Shown here piece after piece: positions 10,483 through 18,856 of a stretch of 64,000 nucleotides of DNA. Position numbers and translations under genes: made by a program. The notes under the pieces are model-generated. The model was not told the origin of the DNA, did not search any database, and saw nothing but the letters and a program-made list of their open reading frames with translations. Numbering within the stretch: position 1 is the first letter of the stretch; the number at the start of each line of letters is the position of its first letter. The stretch spans positions 578,811 to 642,810 of the forward strand of contig CABZHT010000001.1 in the NCBI GenBank assembly GCA_902525615.1, written 5' to 3'. Source of the DNA: an uncultured Fidelibacterota bacterium. GTDB lineage: Bacteria; Fidelibacterota; Marinisomatia; Marinisomatales; Marinisomataceae.

Positions 10483-10737
10483 TTAATTTAATTCTTGAAC
10501 ACTAACAAAGGTAGTACCACCTTTTTTGCTAAACTTGACTAAGCCATGGGATGTAGCAAATAAGGTATCATCATTTCCTCTTTTTACATTTCTTCCAGGA
10601 TGATACTTTGTACCTCTTTGTTTTATAATAATTCCACCAGCTAAAATTGACTGTCCGTCAGAAACTTTAACGCCTAGTCTTTTAGCATTAGAATCTCTAC
10701 CATTCCTTGAACTTCCTTGTCCCTTCTTATGAGCCAT
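10483..10737 (-). CDS. rpmA: 50S ribosomal protein L27
   Basis: Predicted 84 residues, normal length. The N-terminus [17 protein letters not shown] and the core [12 protein letters not shown] are hallmark L27 sequences; the N-terminal tail reaches into the peptidyl transferase centre. No firmicute-type cleaved extension is present. It follows rplU by 12 bases and precedes mdh by three bases on the minus strand. rplU-rpmA adjacency is near universal in bacteria, which makes the assignment secure. Confidence 0.97.
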   Translation of the reverse strand: MAHKKGQGSSRNGRDSNAKRLGVKVSDGQSILAGGIIIKQRGTKYHPGRNVKRGNDDTLFATSHGLVKFSKKGGTTFVSVQELN

Positions 10738-10749
10738 AGTTAATTCCTT

Positions 10750-11109
10750 TTATTTTTTACTTTCAGTTTTCTTAGCAGCTGGTTTTTTTGTTTTTGCAGC
10801 TGAAATAGATTGAATTTGTAGTAGTGTAAGATCTTGACGGTGACCACGTTTTCTTTGGTAGCCTTTTCGTCTTTTTTTCTTAATAATTGTAACCTTAGTA
10901 TCTCTTGAATGTTCAAGTACCTTTGCACTAACATTGTATTTAGCTAAGTCTTTTGCTTCAAAAATACTTTTATCTTTGTCTGAGATGGCTTTTACACTAT
11001 CAAACTTAATAGTCTTTCCTTCAGCAACATCAATCTTAGAATTAACTAGGACCTTATCGCCCTTAGCGACTTTATACTGTTTTCCATATATTTCAACAAT
11101 TGCCAACAT
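10750..11109 (-). CDS. rplU: 50S ribosomal protein L21 with Lys/Ala-rich C-terminal extension
   Basis: Predicted 119 residues. The N-terminus MLAIVEIYGKQYKVAKGD and the KKKRRKGYQRKRGHRQ stretch are diagnostic for L21, which binds 23S rRNA. The usual family length is about 103; the extra residues form a Lys/Ala-rich tail (AKTKKPAAKKTESKK), as seen in several Bacteroidota-related lineages. It lies 33 bases after rng on the same strand and just ahead of rpmA. Confidence 0.97.
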   Translation of the reverse strand: MLAIVEIYGKQYKVAKGDKVLVNSKIDVAEGKTIKFDSVKAISDKDKSIFEAKDLAKYNVSAKVLEHSRDTKVTIIKKKRRKGYQRKRGHRQDLTLLQIQSISAAKTKKPAAKKTESKK

Positions 11110-11142
11110 AGCGTGGGAACTTAATAGCTAATTTTGTCCTTT

Positions 11143-12645
11143 TCAAGTACCTATTTCATTTGTGATATCTTTTGAATCTAACATCTTTGTAAATCTAAAC
11201 TGATTTTTATTCATTGTGTCATCATTAACTACTTTTAAATAGATGAAATTTTTCCACATCAATCTTATATAGTCTCGCGTTTTTTCTTTTTTGAGATAAT
11301 TTGATAATTCAGGATGTAAAAATAATTTTAATCTTAAATCTTTATTTTGCTTCTTATAATCCCTTAACCAATAATCAATCCTTGTTAATAATGTATCTTT
11401 TGAAATGATTCTTCCGTTTCCACTACAAACCTCACAACAATCTGTTAATGAATCTATAATACTTAAACCTGTTCGTTCTCTTGTCATTTCTAAAATACCA
11501 AATTCAGATATTTCTGATACCGCCACTTTGGCACGATCTTTTCTGAGCTCTTTTTTCATCTCAAGAAATACTTTTTTGCGGTTCTCTGGTTTAACCATAT
11601 CAATAAAATCAATTAATATTAATCCTGATAGATGTCTTAATCTTAATTGAGCACAAATTTCTTTTGCAGCTTCTAAGTTTATTTTTAAAGAGTTTTCTTC
11701 ATGACCTTTTTTACCAACAAACTTTCCACTATTAACATCAACTACAACCATAGCTTCAGTTCTTTCAATAATCAAATAAGCACCACTTTTTAGCCATGCT
11801 TTTTTTCTTAATAATTTCATCATTGAATTATTGATACCACTTTCCTTAAATAATGGCTCTCTTTTTCTATAATGCTCTAGAGCATCTCCAATATCTAAAG
11901 CATCTTCACTTATCATTTTTTGAATTTTTTTATAATCTTCTTTTGAATCCACAATGATTTTTTCAACATTGTCACTAATTAAATCTCTTAAAACGCTTGA
12001 GGTTACTTTTAAATCGTTATGAATAAGTTTAGGGGCCTTGTTTTTTTCAGCCTTATACAGAAGGTCATTATATTTTTTAATCAACGATTTATAGTCATTT
12101 TCAATTTGTGAATCAGTTTTACCTTCAGCTACTGTTCTGAGAATTATTCCTAAACCAGGCTGCTTAATTTCCATTGCAATTTTTTTCAAACGCCTTCTTT
12201 CATATTTGTCCCTCATTTTTTTTGATACTCCAATGTACTTGGATTTTGGTATAAGAACTATGAATCGCCCAGCTATAGACAACTCAGTAGTTACTCGAGC
12301 ACCTTTTTTATCAAAAGGTTCTTTAATAACTTGAACTATAATTTCTTGACCTGGCTTAAGAAGAACATCCACTTCTTTTGAGTTTTGAGTTTTCTTGCTT
12401 TTTTCTATAATAAGCTCAGAATCTGAGATTTCTGAAAAAGGTAGGAATGCATTTACATCTTTACCAATATTTACAAATGCAGCCTGCATACCTGGAATAA
12501 CATTTTCAACGATACCTTTATAAATATTACCTACCGTTTTAACTTGCGATTGTTTATCAACATGTAGTTCAGCTAACTTACCGTTTTCTTTAACGGCAAT
12601 ACGTGTTTCACCTACTCCTTTGCTGATGTAGATTTCTTTCTTCAT
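11143..12645 (-). CDS. rng: Ribonuclease G/E family endoribonuclease
   Basis: Predicted 500 residues from the chosen ATG at 12645 (MKKEIYISKGVGETRIAV). A five-codon longer start exists at 12660, but a GAGG Shine-Dalgarno element sits nine bases before 12645, within those codons. The order is an S1 RNA-binding domain (about 35-125, VGNIYKGIVENVIPGMQAAF), the catalytic RNase E/G core (VVVDVNSGKFVGKKGHEEN, LIDFIDM) and the zinc-link CEVCSGNGR near residue 410. Length matches RNase G (about 490) and not the long scaffolded RNase E. It processes rRNA and degrades mRNA. It heads the rng-rplU-rpmA-mdh run, and its leader contains a strong hairpin listed separately. Confidence 0.92.
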   Translation of the reverse strand: MKKEIYISKGVGETRIAVKENGKLAELHVDKQSQVKTVGNIYKGIVENVIPGMQAAFVNIGKDVNAFLPFSEISDSELIIEKSKKTQNSKEVDVLLKPGQEIIVQVIKEPFDKKGARVTTELSIAGRFIVLIPKSKYIGVSKKMRDKYERRRLKKIAMEIKQPGLGIILRTVAEGKTDSQIENDYKSLIKKYNDLLYKAEKNKAPKLIHNDLKVTSSVLRDLISDNVEKIIVDSKEDYKKIQKMISEDALDIGDALEHYRKREPLFKESGINNSMMKLLRKKAWLKSGAYLIIERTEAMVVVDVNSGKFVGKKGHEENSLKINLEAAKEICAQLRLRHLSGLILIDFIDMVKPENRKKVFLEMKKELRKDRAKVAVSEISEFGILEMTRERTGLSIIDSLTDCCEVCSGNGRIISKDTLLTRIDYWLRDYKKQNKDLRLKLFLHPELSNYLKKEKTRDYIRLMWKNFIYLKVVNDDTMNKNQFRFTKMLDSKDITNEIGT

Positions 12646-12661
12646 CTTTATATACCTCATT

Positions 12662-12683
12662 AATCAGAAGAACTCTTCTGATT
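12662..12683 (-). promoter_or_regulatory. Hairpin in the 5' leader of rng
   Basis: A perfect 9-bp inverted repeat (AATCAGAAG / CTTCTGATT) with a four-base loop ends 17 bases before the rng start codon, just upstream of its GAGG ribosome-binding site. It is not followed by a T-run in the direction of rng, so it is unlikely to be a terminator for that strand. In Escherichia coli rne, leader hairpins mediate feedback by the enzyme itself; a similar role here is inference. Confidence 0.5.
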
Positions 12684-12837
12684 CCTTTTATTTTGTTTGT
12701 TGATTTGAGGAGAGAAGAATTATAAAAGAAAATTACTTTAAATAAAAAAAATTATAAAAAAACTGTTTTAAGCTTCACGCCTCAAAATTGAATTAATTTA
12801 ACGAAATTTACATTTAAAATGCATATTATCTACTCAA

Positions 12838-13617
12838 ATGTTTAATGAAGAATTAATTGCAGCAAAAGTAGCAGCAAGAAATGCTGGAAAAATCCTCATG
12901 AAATATTATAAGTCAGAGGATAATCAAGTTGAAATGAAAGGAGTTGACAATCCAGTTTCAATTGCTGATAAAGAAGCCGATAAATACTTATCTGATTTTT
13001 TAATAGGAGAATTTCCTAATGACGGCTGGCTTTCTGAAGAAACAGTTGATACTGAAGAAAGACTTAGTAAAAATAGAGTTTGGATTGTTGATCCCTTAGA
13101 TGGTACCAAAGAATTTATTGAGGGTATCCCACATTTTTCTGTCAGTATTGCAATGGTTTATGATGGACGCCCTGTCGTTGGTGTTATTTATAATCCTGCA
13201 ACTAATGAAATGTTTTCATGTGAAAAAAGTAAAGGAGTTTATTTGAACGCTAAAAAGGTAAATGTTTCTCACAAAACAAATTTATTAGATGCATCCATTT
13301 CGGTAAGTAGATCGGAGGCAAGAAGAAAGGAATGGGAGCCATATCGTAATCACTTTAAATCTATTAATCCTATTGGTAGTGTTGCATACAAGTTAGCACT
13401 TGTTAGTTCAGGTAATTATGATATTTTTACGACAATTGCCCCAAAAAATGAATGGGATATATGTGCAGGAGATTGTCTTGTTTCAGAAGCGGGAGGAGTG
13501 TTAAAAACGGTTAATGACAAAAAAATTATTTATAATCAAAAGAAAACTCTTGTTAGAGATACAATTATTGCTACAAATTCAGTATTATTTGAGGGGGTTT
13601 CAGACTTGCTTTTTTAG
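12838..13617 (+). CDS. cysQ: 3'(2'),5'-bisphosphate nucleotidase CysQ-like / inositol monophosphatase family
   Basis: Predicted 259 residues, normal for the family. The metal-binding signature VDPLDGTKEF near residue 84, an upstream Glu (LSEETVD, about 65) and the C-terminal motif EWDICAGDCLVSEAGG near 209 are characteristic of lithium-sensitive Mg-dependent phosphatases. The TKEF continuation after DPLDGT is typical of CysQ, which removes the 3' phosphate of adenosine 3',5'-bisphosphate left by sulfate assimilation. An inositol- or histidinol-phosphatase role is possible. The gene stands alone, divergent from rng with a 192-base gap to its start, and is followed by the acyl-CoA dehydrogenase 31 bases later. 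Confidence 0.85.
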   Translation: MFNEELIAAKVAARNAGKILMKYYKSEDNQVEMKGVDNPVSIADKEADKYLSDFLIGEFPNDGWLSEETVDTEERLSKNRVWIVDPLDGTKEFIEGIPHFSVSIAMVYDGRPVVGVIYNPATNEMFSCEKSKGVYLNAKKVNVSHKTNLLDASISVSRSEARRKEWEPYRNHFKSINPIGSVAYKLALVSSGNYDIFTTIAPKNEWDICAGDCLVSEAGGVLKTVNDKKIIYNQKKTLVRDTIIATNSVLFEGVSDLLF

Positions 13618-13648
13618 TGTAGTTTGATATAAAATTCAACATAAAATT

Positions 13649-14818
13649 ATGAAATATATTGGTCCAGACTTTTGCAACATTACTTCTCTTTTAACAGATG
13701 AAGAGCTGTTAATTCAAAAAACAGCAAACGAATTTGTAACAAAAGAGTTTATTCCTTTGGTAAATGAATATTATGAAAAAGGTTCATTTCCTATTGATTT
13801 AATACCCAAAATGGGTGAACTAGGATTTTTTGGTGCAACATTACCTAAAAAATATGGTGGTAGTGAAATTAGCAGTACTGCTTATGGTTTAATTATGCAG
13901 GAATTAGAAAAAGGAGATTCAGGTTTAAGATCTGTTTGTAGTGTTCAAGGAGGTCTTGTAATGTATCCTATTTTTCAATATGGAACAGAAGAGCAAAAAG
14001 ATAAATGGCTACCTAAGCTTGCATCTGGAGAAGCTGTAGGTTGTTTTGGTTTAACCGAGTCTAATCATGGCTCTGATCCCGGCGGGATGACTACTAAAGC
14101 TGTTAAGGATGGAGATGACTGGATTATCAATGGATCTAAAATGTGGATTACTAATGGAACTGTTGCAGATGTAGCGGTAGTTTGGGCTAAAGATGAAGAA
14201 GGCGTAGTAAGGGGTTTTCTACTTGAAAAAGGAATGGATGGTTTTACTGCATCCAATATTCATGGTAAAATGAGTTTAAGAGCATCTATTACTTCTGAAT
14301 TATTTATGAAAGATGTTAGAGTTTCTGATAAAAATCGTTTGCCAGGAGTTGAGGGTTTAAAAGGTCCATTGTCTTGTTTGACCCAAGCCCGATATTCAAT
14401 TGTTTGGGGAACAATAGGAGCAGCGATAGATTGTTATGAAGTTGCACTTGCTTACAGCAAGGACAGAAAACAGTTCTCAAAACCTATAGCAGGCTTCCAA
14501 TTGACTCAACAAAAACTAGTTGAAATGGTTCAAGAGATTACCAAAGCTCAATTATTAGCAATTCAATTGGGCAAACTAAAAGATTCGAACCTCTTAGACT
14601 TTGCTCATATATCCCTAGGAAAGAAAAATAATGTAGCAATTGCAAGAGATTGTGCTAAAAGTGCAAGAGAAATTCTTGGAGCTAATGGGATAATGGACGA
14701 TTATTCAGTAATGAGGCATATGATGAATCTTGAAACAGTTTACACGTATGAAGGAACACATGAAATACACACATTGATTCTTGGACAGAAGATTACTGAT
14801 TTACCTGCTTTTGAATAA
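13649..14818 (+). CDS. gcdH: Acyl-CoA dehydrogenase, glutaryl-CoA dehydrogenase type
   Basis: Predicted 389 residues, full length. FAD-binding motifs CFGLTESNHGSDPGGM (about residues 132-147) and WITNG, the ARYSIVWGTIGAA segment, and YEGTHEIHTLILG with the catalytic Glu near residue 370 match the glutaryl-CoA dehydrogenase branch. That enzyme oxidises and decarboxylates glutaryl-CoA to crotonyl-CoA during lysine and tryptophan breakdown and passes electrons to ETF, whose genes lie 4.6 kb downstream. Non-decarboxylating paralogues exist, so substrate is inferred. The 3' end overlaps the convergent birA by 26 bases. Confidence 0.88.
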   Translation: MKYIGPDFCNITSLLTDEELLIQKTANEFVTKEFIPLVNEYYEKGSFPIDLIPKMGELGFFGATLPKKYGGSEISSTAYGLIMQELEKGDSGLRSVCSVQGGLVMYPIFQYGTEEQKDKWLPKLASGEAVGCFGLTESNHGSDPGGMTTKAVKDGDDWIINGSKMWITNGTVADVAVVWAKDEEGVVRGFLLEKGMDGFTASNIHGKMSLRASITSELFMKDVRVSDKNRLPGVEGLKGPLSCLTQARYSIVWGTIGAAIDCYEVALAYSKDRKQFSKPIAGFQLTQQKLVEMVQEITKAQLLAIQLGKLKDSNLLDFAHISLGKKNNVAIARDCAKSAREILGANGIMDDYSVMRHMMNLETVYTYEGTHEIHTLILGQKITDLPAFE

Positions 14819-15392
14819 CTTTATCAAGTAATTCAATAATTTCAAATAAAACTTTTTCTCTATTTATTTCTTTACCTAATTCTTTCGCAAAAGATGTGTG
14901 ATTTGCTTTAGCATTAATATCTAGCTCTTTTACTTCAATATTAGAGTTAATATTAATTCCAATGCTCAATGCTTGATAATTATCACTATGACCAATCTGT
15001 ACATTAGATAAAAGAATCCCAGCTATTTTTCTGTCTTTAACATAAATATCGTTGGGTGGTTTTTGATATGCTTCAATTTGATATTCATTAAGAATTCCTG
15101 CTATTGCTGAGCAGGTTTCATCAATTAGATTTTGTTGAAAATTATTTGATGAGCCAAGAATAATACTAAATGTTAAATCTTTATAAGGTTCACTGTACCA
15201 AGATTTATTATAAGAGCCTTTACCAGAGGTTTGATTGTCCGTTATGACAATTTTACCAATAGAGCTTTTTTGATATTGTTGATCGAGAGCTATATTTAAA
15301 GTTGAGTCAATTGTTTCAAAATATATAAAAGACCCTTTTCCAGATTTAATCCAATTAGTTTTTAAATCAATATCTTTTAAGATTAATTGCAA
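14793..15392 (-). CDS. birA: Biotin--[acetyl-CoA carboxylase] ligase (monofunctional)
   Basis: Predicted 199 residues, a catalytic core without the N-terminal winged helix of regulatory BirA, so it only attaches biotin. Motifs: the biotinyl-AMP loop QTSGKGSYNKSW near residue 53 (family GRGR-x-GR-x-W; the first Arg positions read Lys/Gly here), a later PPNDIYVKDRKIAGIL with catalytic Lys about 113. The C-terminal SH3-like domain appears shortened. The start overlaps the upstream LysM gene by 10 bases and the 3' end overlaps gcdH. Biotin carboxylases served by it are not in this window. Confidence 0.82.
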   Translation of the reverse strand: MQLILKDIDLKTNWIKSGKGSFIYFETIDSTLNIALDQQYQKSSIGKIVITDNQTSGKGSYNKSWYSEPYKDLTFSIILGSSNNFQQNLIDETCSAIAGILNEYQIEAYQKPPNDIYVKDRKIAGILLSNVQIGHSDNYQALSIGININSNIEVKELDINAKANHTSFAKELGKEINREKVLFEIIELLDKVIQKQVNQ

Positions 15393-15955
15393 GGATCAAG
15401 TTTTTTTCTCATCTTGAATGTAGTGCCAGGTTGTAATACTCCATCTGTTGATTTAATCAATTGAGCATTATCTACGTAAATGATAACCCAAGCTAATTCA
15501 TCGCCGTACACTCTTTGTGCTAAGTTCCATGCAGTATCACCTGATTGAATTGTATAGTCAAAAAACTCAGGCTCACAGTCCCTTACATCAGAAGATTCTC
15601 TTTTAAGTGATAAAAAGTTGTATGGATATAAACGATCTGGATTATCGCCAATTTCATACTTGTTCCATGAATAGATATCTCTCCACATTGACGCATCACC
15701 ATATTCTCTTAAGGCTATTTTAGTTAGAAAGTCACCTCTTTTAATCATATATGGTTCAAAAACAGTTACAGGCAATGGTGGTGATTCTGGCTCTTGCACA
15801 GTAAATGTTTCAACAGAGACTTCTTCTTTTGCCGCAACTTCATTGCTTTCTTCTGCTTCTTGAAGAGAAACTTCATTACCAACGCTAGGAACATTTCCTG
15901 AACAACTGATTATTAATAATCCCAGTAAAACAAATATTAAATTTTTATGTAACAT
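15383..15955 (-). CDS. LysM-domain lipoprotein
   Basis: Predicted 190 residues. The signal LLGLLIISC places the lipidated Cys at residue 18. A low-complexity Glu/Val/Ser-rich linker covers about residues 25-65. Two LysM modules follow: MIKRGDFLTKIALREYGD (about 75) and YTIQSGDTAWNLAQRVYGD (about 131), which bind peptidoglycan. An anchor between outer membrane and cell wall is a reasonable role. An AGGAGG-like element (tttcctcct on the plus strand) sits before the ATG, one of the clearest ribosome-binding sites in the window. It is likely cotranscribed with birA. Confidence 0.85.
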   Translation of the reverse strand: MLHKNLIFVLLGLLIISCSGNVPSVGNEVSLQEAEESNEVAAKEEVSVETFTVQEPESPPLPVTVFEPYMIKRGDFLTKIALREYGDASMWRDIYSWNKYEIGDNPDRLYPYNFLSLKRESSDVRDCEPEFFDYTIQSGDTAWNLAQRVYGDELAWVIIYVDNAQLIKSTDGVLQPGTTFKMRKKLDPCN

Positions 15956-16004
15956 AATTTCCTCCTAAAAATAAAACTAAATTAATCTATAATTGTTCCA
16001 AATA

Positions 16005-17492
16005 TTATTCTAAATATTCACCAAAAACTGTTTTTAAAGCAATTATTATTTCACCTAAAGTGCAATTATTTTCAACACAGGTTATAATTTGTGGCATTAG
16101 GTTCTTGTTAGTTTTGGCTACATTAACTAACTCATTTAATGATTCTTTTACAATTTTATTGTCTCTTTGTCCTTTAAAAATATTTAATCGTTGTAGTCTG
16201 TGCTTTGAGCTATCATTAAATGAAGTGCCTGAATCTATAATCTCATTTTCGTTTATAAACTTATTTACTCCAACTAAGATGGTTTTTTTTGAGTCAATAT
16301 CTTCTTGAAATTGGAATGCAGATTTTTCAATCTCACTTTGAATTTCACCTTTTTCAATTAAGGTTTTCATACCACCTTTTTCAAATATTTCATCAATTTT
16401 CAATCCTACTTCTTTAACAATATTATTAGTTAAGTCTTTGATAATCGAACTATCTCCTAATGGATCAATATAGTTTGCGACTCCACTTTCATGTGCAATT
16501 ATTTGCTGAATTCTTAAAGCTGTAGTTGCATTTTCTTCTGAAGGTAAACTGACTGCTTCATCTTTTCCATTTGTATGAATTGATTGAGCTCCTCCAAAAA
16601 CGGCTGATAAGCTTTCTAAAGTTGTTCTGGCTATATTATTATCAATTTGTTGTGCAGTAAGCGTTGATCCGCCGGTTTGAACATGAAATCTACATAATTG
16701 AGATTTGACATTATCTATTTTAAATCTTTTCTTTATTATCTTAGCCCAAATAATTCTTGCAGCCCTAAATTTCGCAACTTCTTCGAAGAAATCTCGGTGA
16801 GCATTGAAAAAAAATGAGACTTGCTCAGTCAGTTTAATAAGGTCCAGATCATCTTCTTCAGCTTTTTCTAGATATGTGATAGCATTAGCAAATGTAAAAG
16901 CTAGCTCTTGAACTGCGGTGCTCCCAGCTTCTCGAATGTGATATCCTGATATAGAAATGCTATTCCATTTAGAAAGATTTTGTTGACAAAATTCAAAAAC
17001 ATTGGAAGTTAATCTTAGCGAGTGTTCTACAGGAAAAATGAAAGTTCCTCGAGCAATATATTCCTTAAGAATATCATTTTGCAAAGTTCCACGAAGAGCA
17101 TCAAAGTCATAACCTCGTTTTTTAGCTGTTGCAAAATAAAATGCTAACAAAATGGAAGCAGTAGAGTTGATTGTCATAGAAACTGAAATATCTTCAAGAT
17201 TAATATTTTCAAAAAGACGTTCTATATCCTCAATAGTTGAAATTGGAACACCAGATTTTCCTACTTCTCCAAAAGACATATCATTATCAGAGTCGTATCC
17301 CATCTGTGTTGGTAAGTCAAATGCCACAGATAAACCACTTACTCCATTTTTAATTAGCTTTAAATATCTTTTATTTGATTCAGTAACAGACGAAAAACCT
17401 GCATATTGTCGCATAGTCCATAGTTTATCTTGGTACATATTTTTATAGATACCTTTTTCAAATGGATATTTACCAAATTTGTTTTTTGACAT
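16005..17492 (-). CDS. Acyl-CoA mutase large subunit, methylmalonyl-CoA mutase family
   Basis: Predicted 495 residues covering only the substrate-binding TIM barrel; the B12-binding domain must be a separate subunit that is not in this window. Family motifs: LWTMRQYAGF (about 24), GLSVAFDLPTQMGYDSDND, ISISGYHIREAGSTAVQELAF, and FHVQTGGSTLTAQQ with the catalytic His. The segment that normally reads PPKPSMR in methylmalonyl-CoA mutases reads PVEHSLR here, so the substrate could be another branched acyl-CoA. N-terminus is shorter than in typical homologues, beginning directly at YPFEKGIY. With gcdH and ETF it suggests amino-acid or odd-chain fatty acid oxidation. Confidence 0.85.
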   Translation of the reverse strand: MSKNKFGKYPFEKGIYKNMYQDKLWTMRQYAGFSSVTESNKRYLKLIKNGVSGLSVAFDLPTQMGYDSDNDMSFGEVGKSGVPISTIEDIERLFENINLEDISVSMTINSTASILLAFYFATAKKRGYDFDALRGTLQNDILKEYIARGTFIFPVEHSLRLTSNVFEFCQQNLSKWNSISISGYHIREAGSTAVQELAFTFANAITYLEKAEEDDLDLIKLTEQVSFFFNAHRDFFEEVAKFRAARIIWAKIIKKRFKIDNVKSQLCRFHVQTGGSTLTAQQIDNNIARTTLESLSAVFGGAQSIHTNGKDEAVSLPSEENATTALRIQQIIAHESGVANYIDPLGDSSIIKDLTNNIVKEVGLKIDEIFEKGGMKTLIEKGEIQSEIEKSAFQFQEDIDSKKTILVGVNKFINENEIIDSGTSFNDSSKHRLQRLNIFKGQRDNKIVKESLNELVNVAKTNKNLMPQIITCVENNCTLGEIIIALKTVFGEYLE

Positions 17493-17554
17493 ATTAAAAA
17501 TTAATCCTTTATAAAATTAAATATTCTAATTAATGATTAAATTAACATAAAGAT

Positions 17555-18058
17555 ATGGAATTCACTTTAAAAGAAAAATTAATGCTTGCAACTAAATATC
17601 AAAAATATTCCGATAATTATGATCATCCTAACAAATTTAATGGCGAAAGCTTAGTTATTCTTCCAGATAATGATATTGCTTTTAAAATGGCACAACTTTT
17701 CACAGTAAAAGCGCAAACTAAGGTTTACTATCTATTAAAAGATTCTATTTCTAGCTTTTATTCTGATGAAATAATCCAAAATTCAATACAATACACATAT
17801 AATGATATGAATTCTTTATGTTTACCAAGAGATATCTTTATTGATAAAATTAGAACACATGATTTTGAAAATATTATTGATTTGAATGCAAACTTTAGCA
17901 GGTTTGGAGCTTTCTTGTGTTTGCTAAGTAACTCAAAAGTTAGAATGGGTTTTAATTATGATAATTCCAAAAAATATTATAATGTTATATTGGATTCTAA
18001 TTATCAGCAAGATTTAGAAGGAACTTTTAAAATGATACAGCAGTTTATAAAAATATGA
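17555..18058 (+). CDS. Hypothetical protein, DUF6913/glycosyltransferase-like fragment
   Basis: Predicted 167 residues, no signal peptide. The sequence alternates strand and helix as in a Rossmann-like fold: SLVILPDNDIAF, TKVYYLL, ENIIDLNANFSRFGAFLCLLSNSKVRMGF. The last segment resembles the segment of family 9 glycosyltransferases and of DUF6913 proteins in which a strand ending in Asp is followed by a helix and a K-x-R-x-GF turn; this is a weak similarity seen by eye. The stop overlaps the next gene by four bases (ATGA), so the two are translationally coupled and may act together. Function unknown. Confidence 0.55.
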   Translation: MEFTLKEKLMLATKYQKYSDNYDHPNKFNGESLVILPDNDIAFKMAQLFTVKAQTKVYYLLKDSISSFYSDEIIQNSIQYTYNDMNSLCLPRDIFIDKIRTHDFENIIDLNANFSRFGAFLCLLSNSKVRMGFNYDNSKKYYNVILDSNYQQDLEGTFKMIQQFIKI

Positions 18059-18822
18059 TAGAACATTTGAAAAAAATTATATCATCTGATTTAATTATAA
18101 ATGATAAAGTTTATAATGTAGATGACAGTCTTAAATTTCCGTGGCAATGGATTGCTAATATAGATCTTTTTTTTAAAGATATTGAAAGTTCATATTCAAA
18201 TATTGATAATGTTGTTATAAATGAATCCAATGGACCTGTTTTTATCTCTAGCTCAGCGATTATAGAGCCGTTTGTAGTTCTTAATGGCCCTGTATTTATT
18301 GGGGATAACTGCTTAATCAAATCGCACTCAAATATTTCAAAATCAATAATTAACCATGATTGCAAAATTAAAGGTGAGGTGCATTCCTCTATTTTCCAAC
18401 CATTTGCTAACAAAGCGCATGAAGGGTTCTTGGGACATTGCTTCATTGCTTCTTGGGTCAATCTTGGAGCAGGTACCACAACGAGTAATTTGAAGAATAA
18501 TTATTCAAATGTTTCAGTAAAATGGAATGGAGAATTAATTGATACTAAATCTATTTTCTTTGGTTCAATTATTGGAGAACATGTAAAAACATCAATTGGT
18601 ACCAACCTAAATTCAGGGACAGTCATTGAAATGGGATCTAACATTGTCTCTCAATCTTTTCCACCAAGACATATTCCAAGCTTTTCATTTTATTATAATG
18701 GGAAGATTTCAAAAATCGCTTTTGATGACTTTAAGGACGTCGCTTCAAAAGCAATGTTAAGGAGAAATGTTGATTTTTCCTCAATAGAGGATACTTTTTC
18801 TGATCTTTACAAAAAAGATTGA
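18055..18822 (+). CDS. Left-handed beta-helix protein, GlmU C-terminal-like
   Basis: Predicted 255 residues. Hexapeptide-type repeats cover about residues 60-205: VFISSSAIIEPFVVLNGPVF, FIGDNCLIKSHSNI, and the GlmU-like stretch ASWVNLGAGTTTSNLKNNY. A short leader FPWQWIANIDLFFKDI resembles the linker helix in GlmU-family proteins that carry an N-terminal sugar nucleotidyltransferase domain; here that domain is absent, making the protein about 130 residues shorter than the usual Bacteroidota version. It may acetylate or bind a sugar, but without the partner domain the reaction is unclear. Coupled by ATGA overlap to the preceding 167-residue protein. Confidence 0.75.
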   Translation: MIEHLKKIISSDLIINDKVYNVDDSLKFPWQWIANIDLFFKDIESSYSNIDNVVINESNGPVFISSSAIIEPFVVLNGPVFIGDNCLIKSHSNISKSIINHDCKIKGEVHSSIFQPFANKAHEGFLGHCFIASWVNLGAGTTTSNLKNNYSNVSVKWNGELIDTKSIFFGSIIGEHVKTSIGTNLNSGTVIEMGSNIVSQSFPPRHIPSFSFYYNGKISKIAFDDFKDVASKAMLRRNVDFSSIEDTFSDLYKKD

Positions 18823-18856
18823 CACAATACCAAACAAATAATATCTTCGAATCGAT

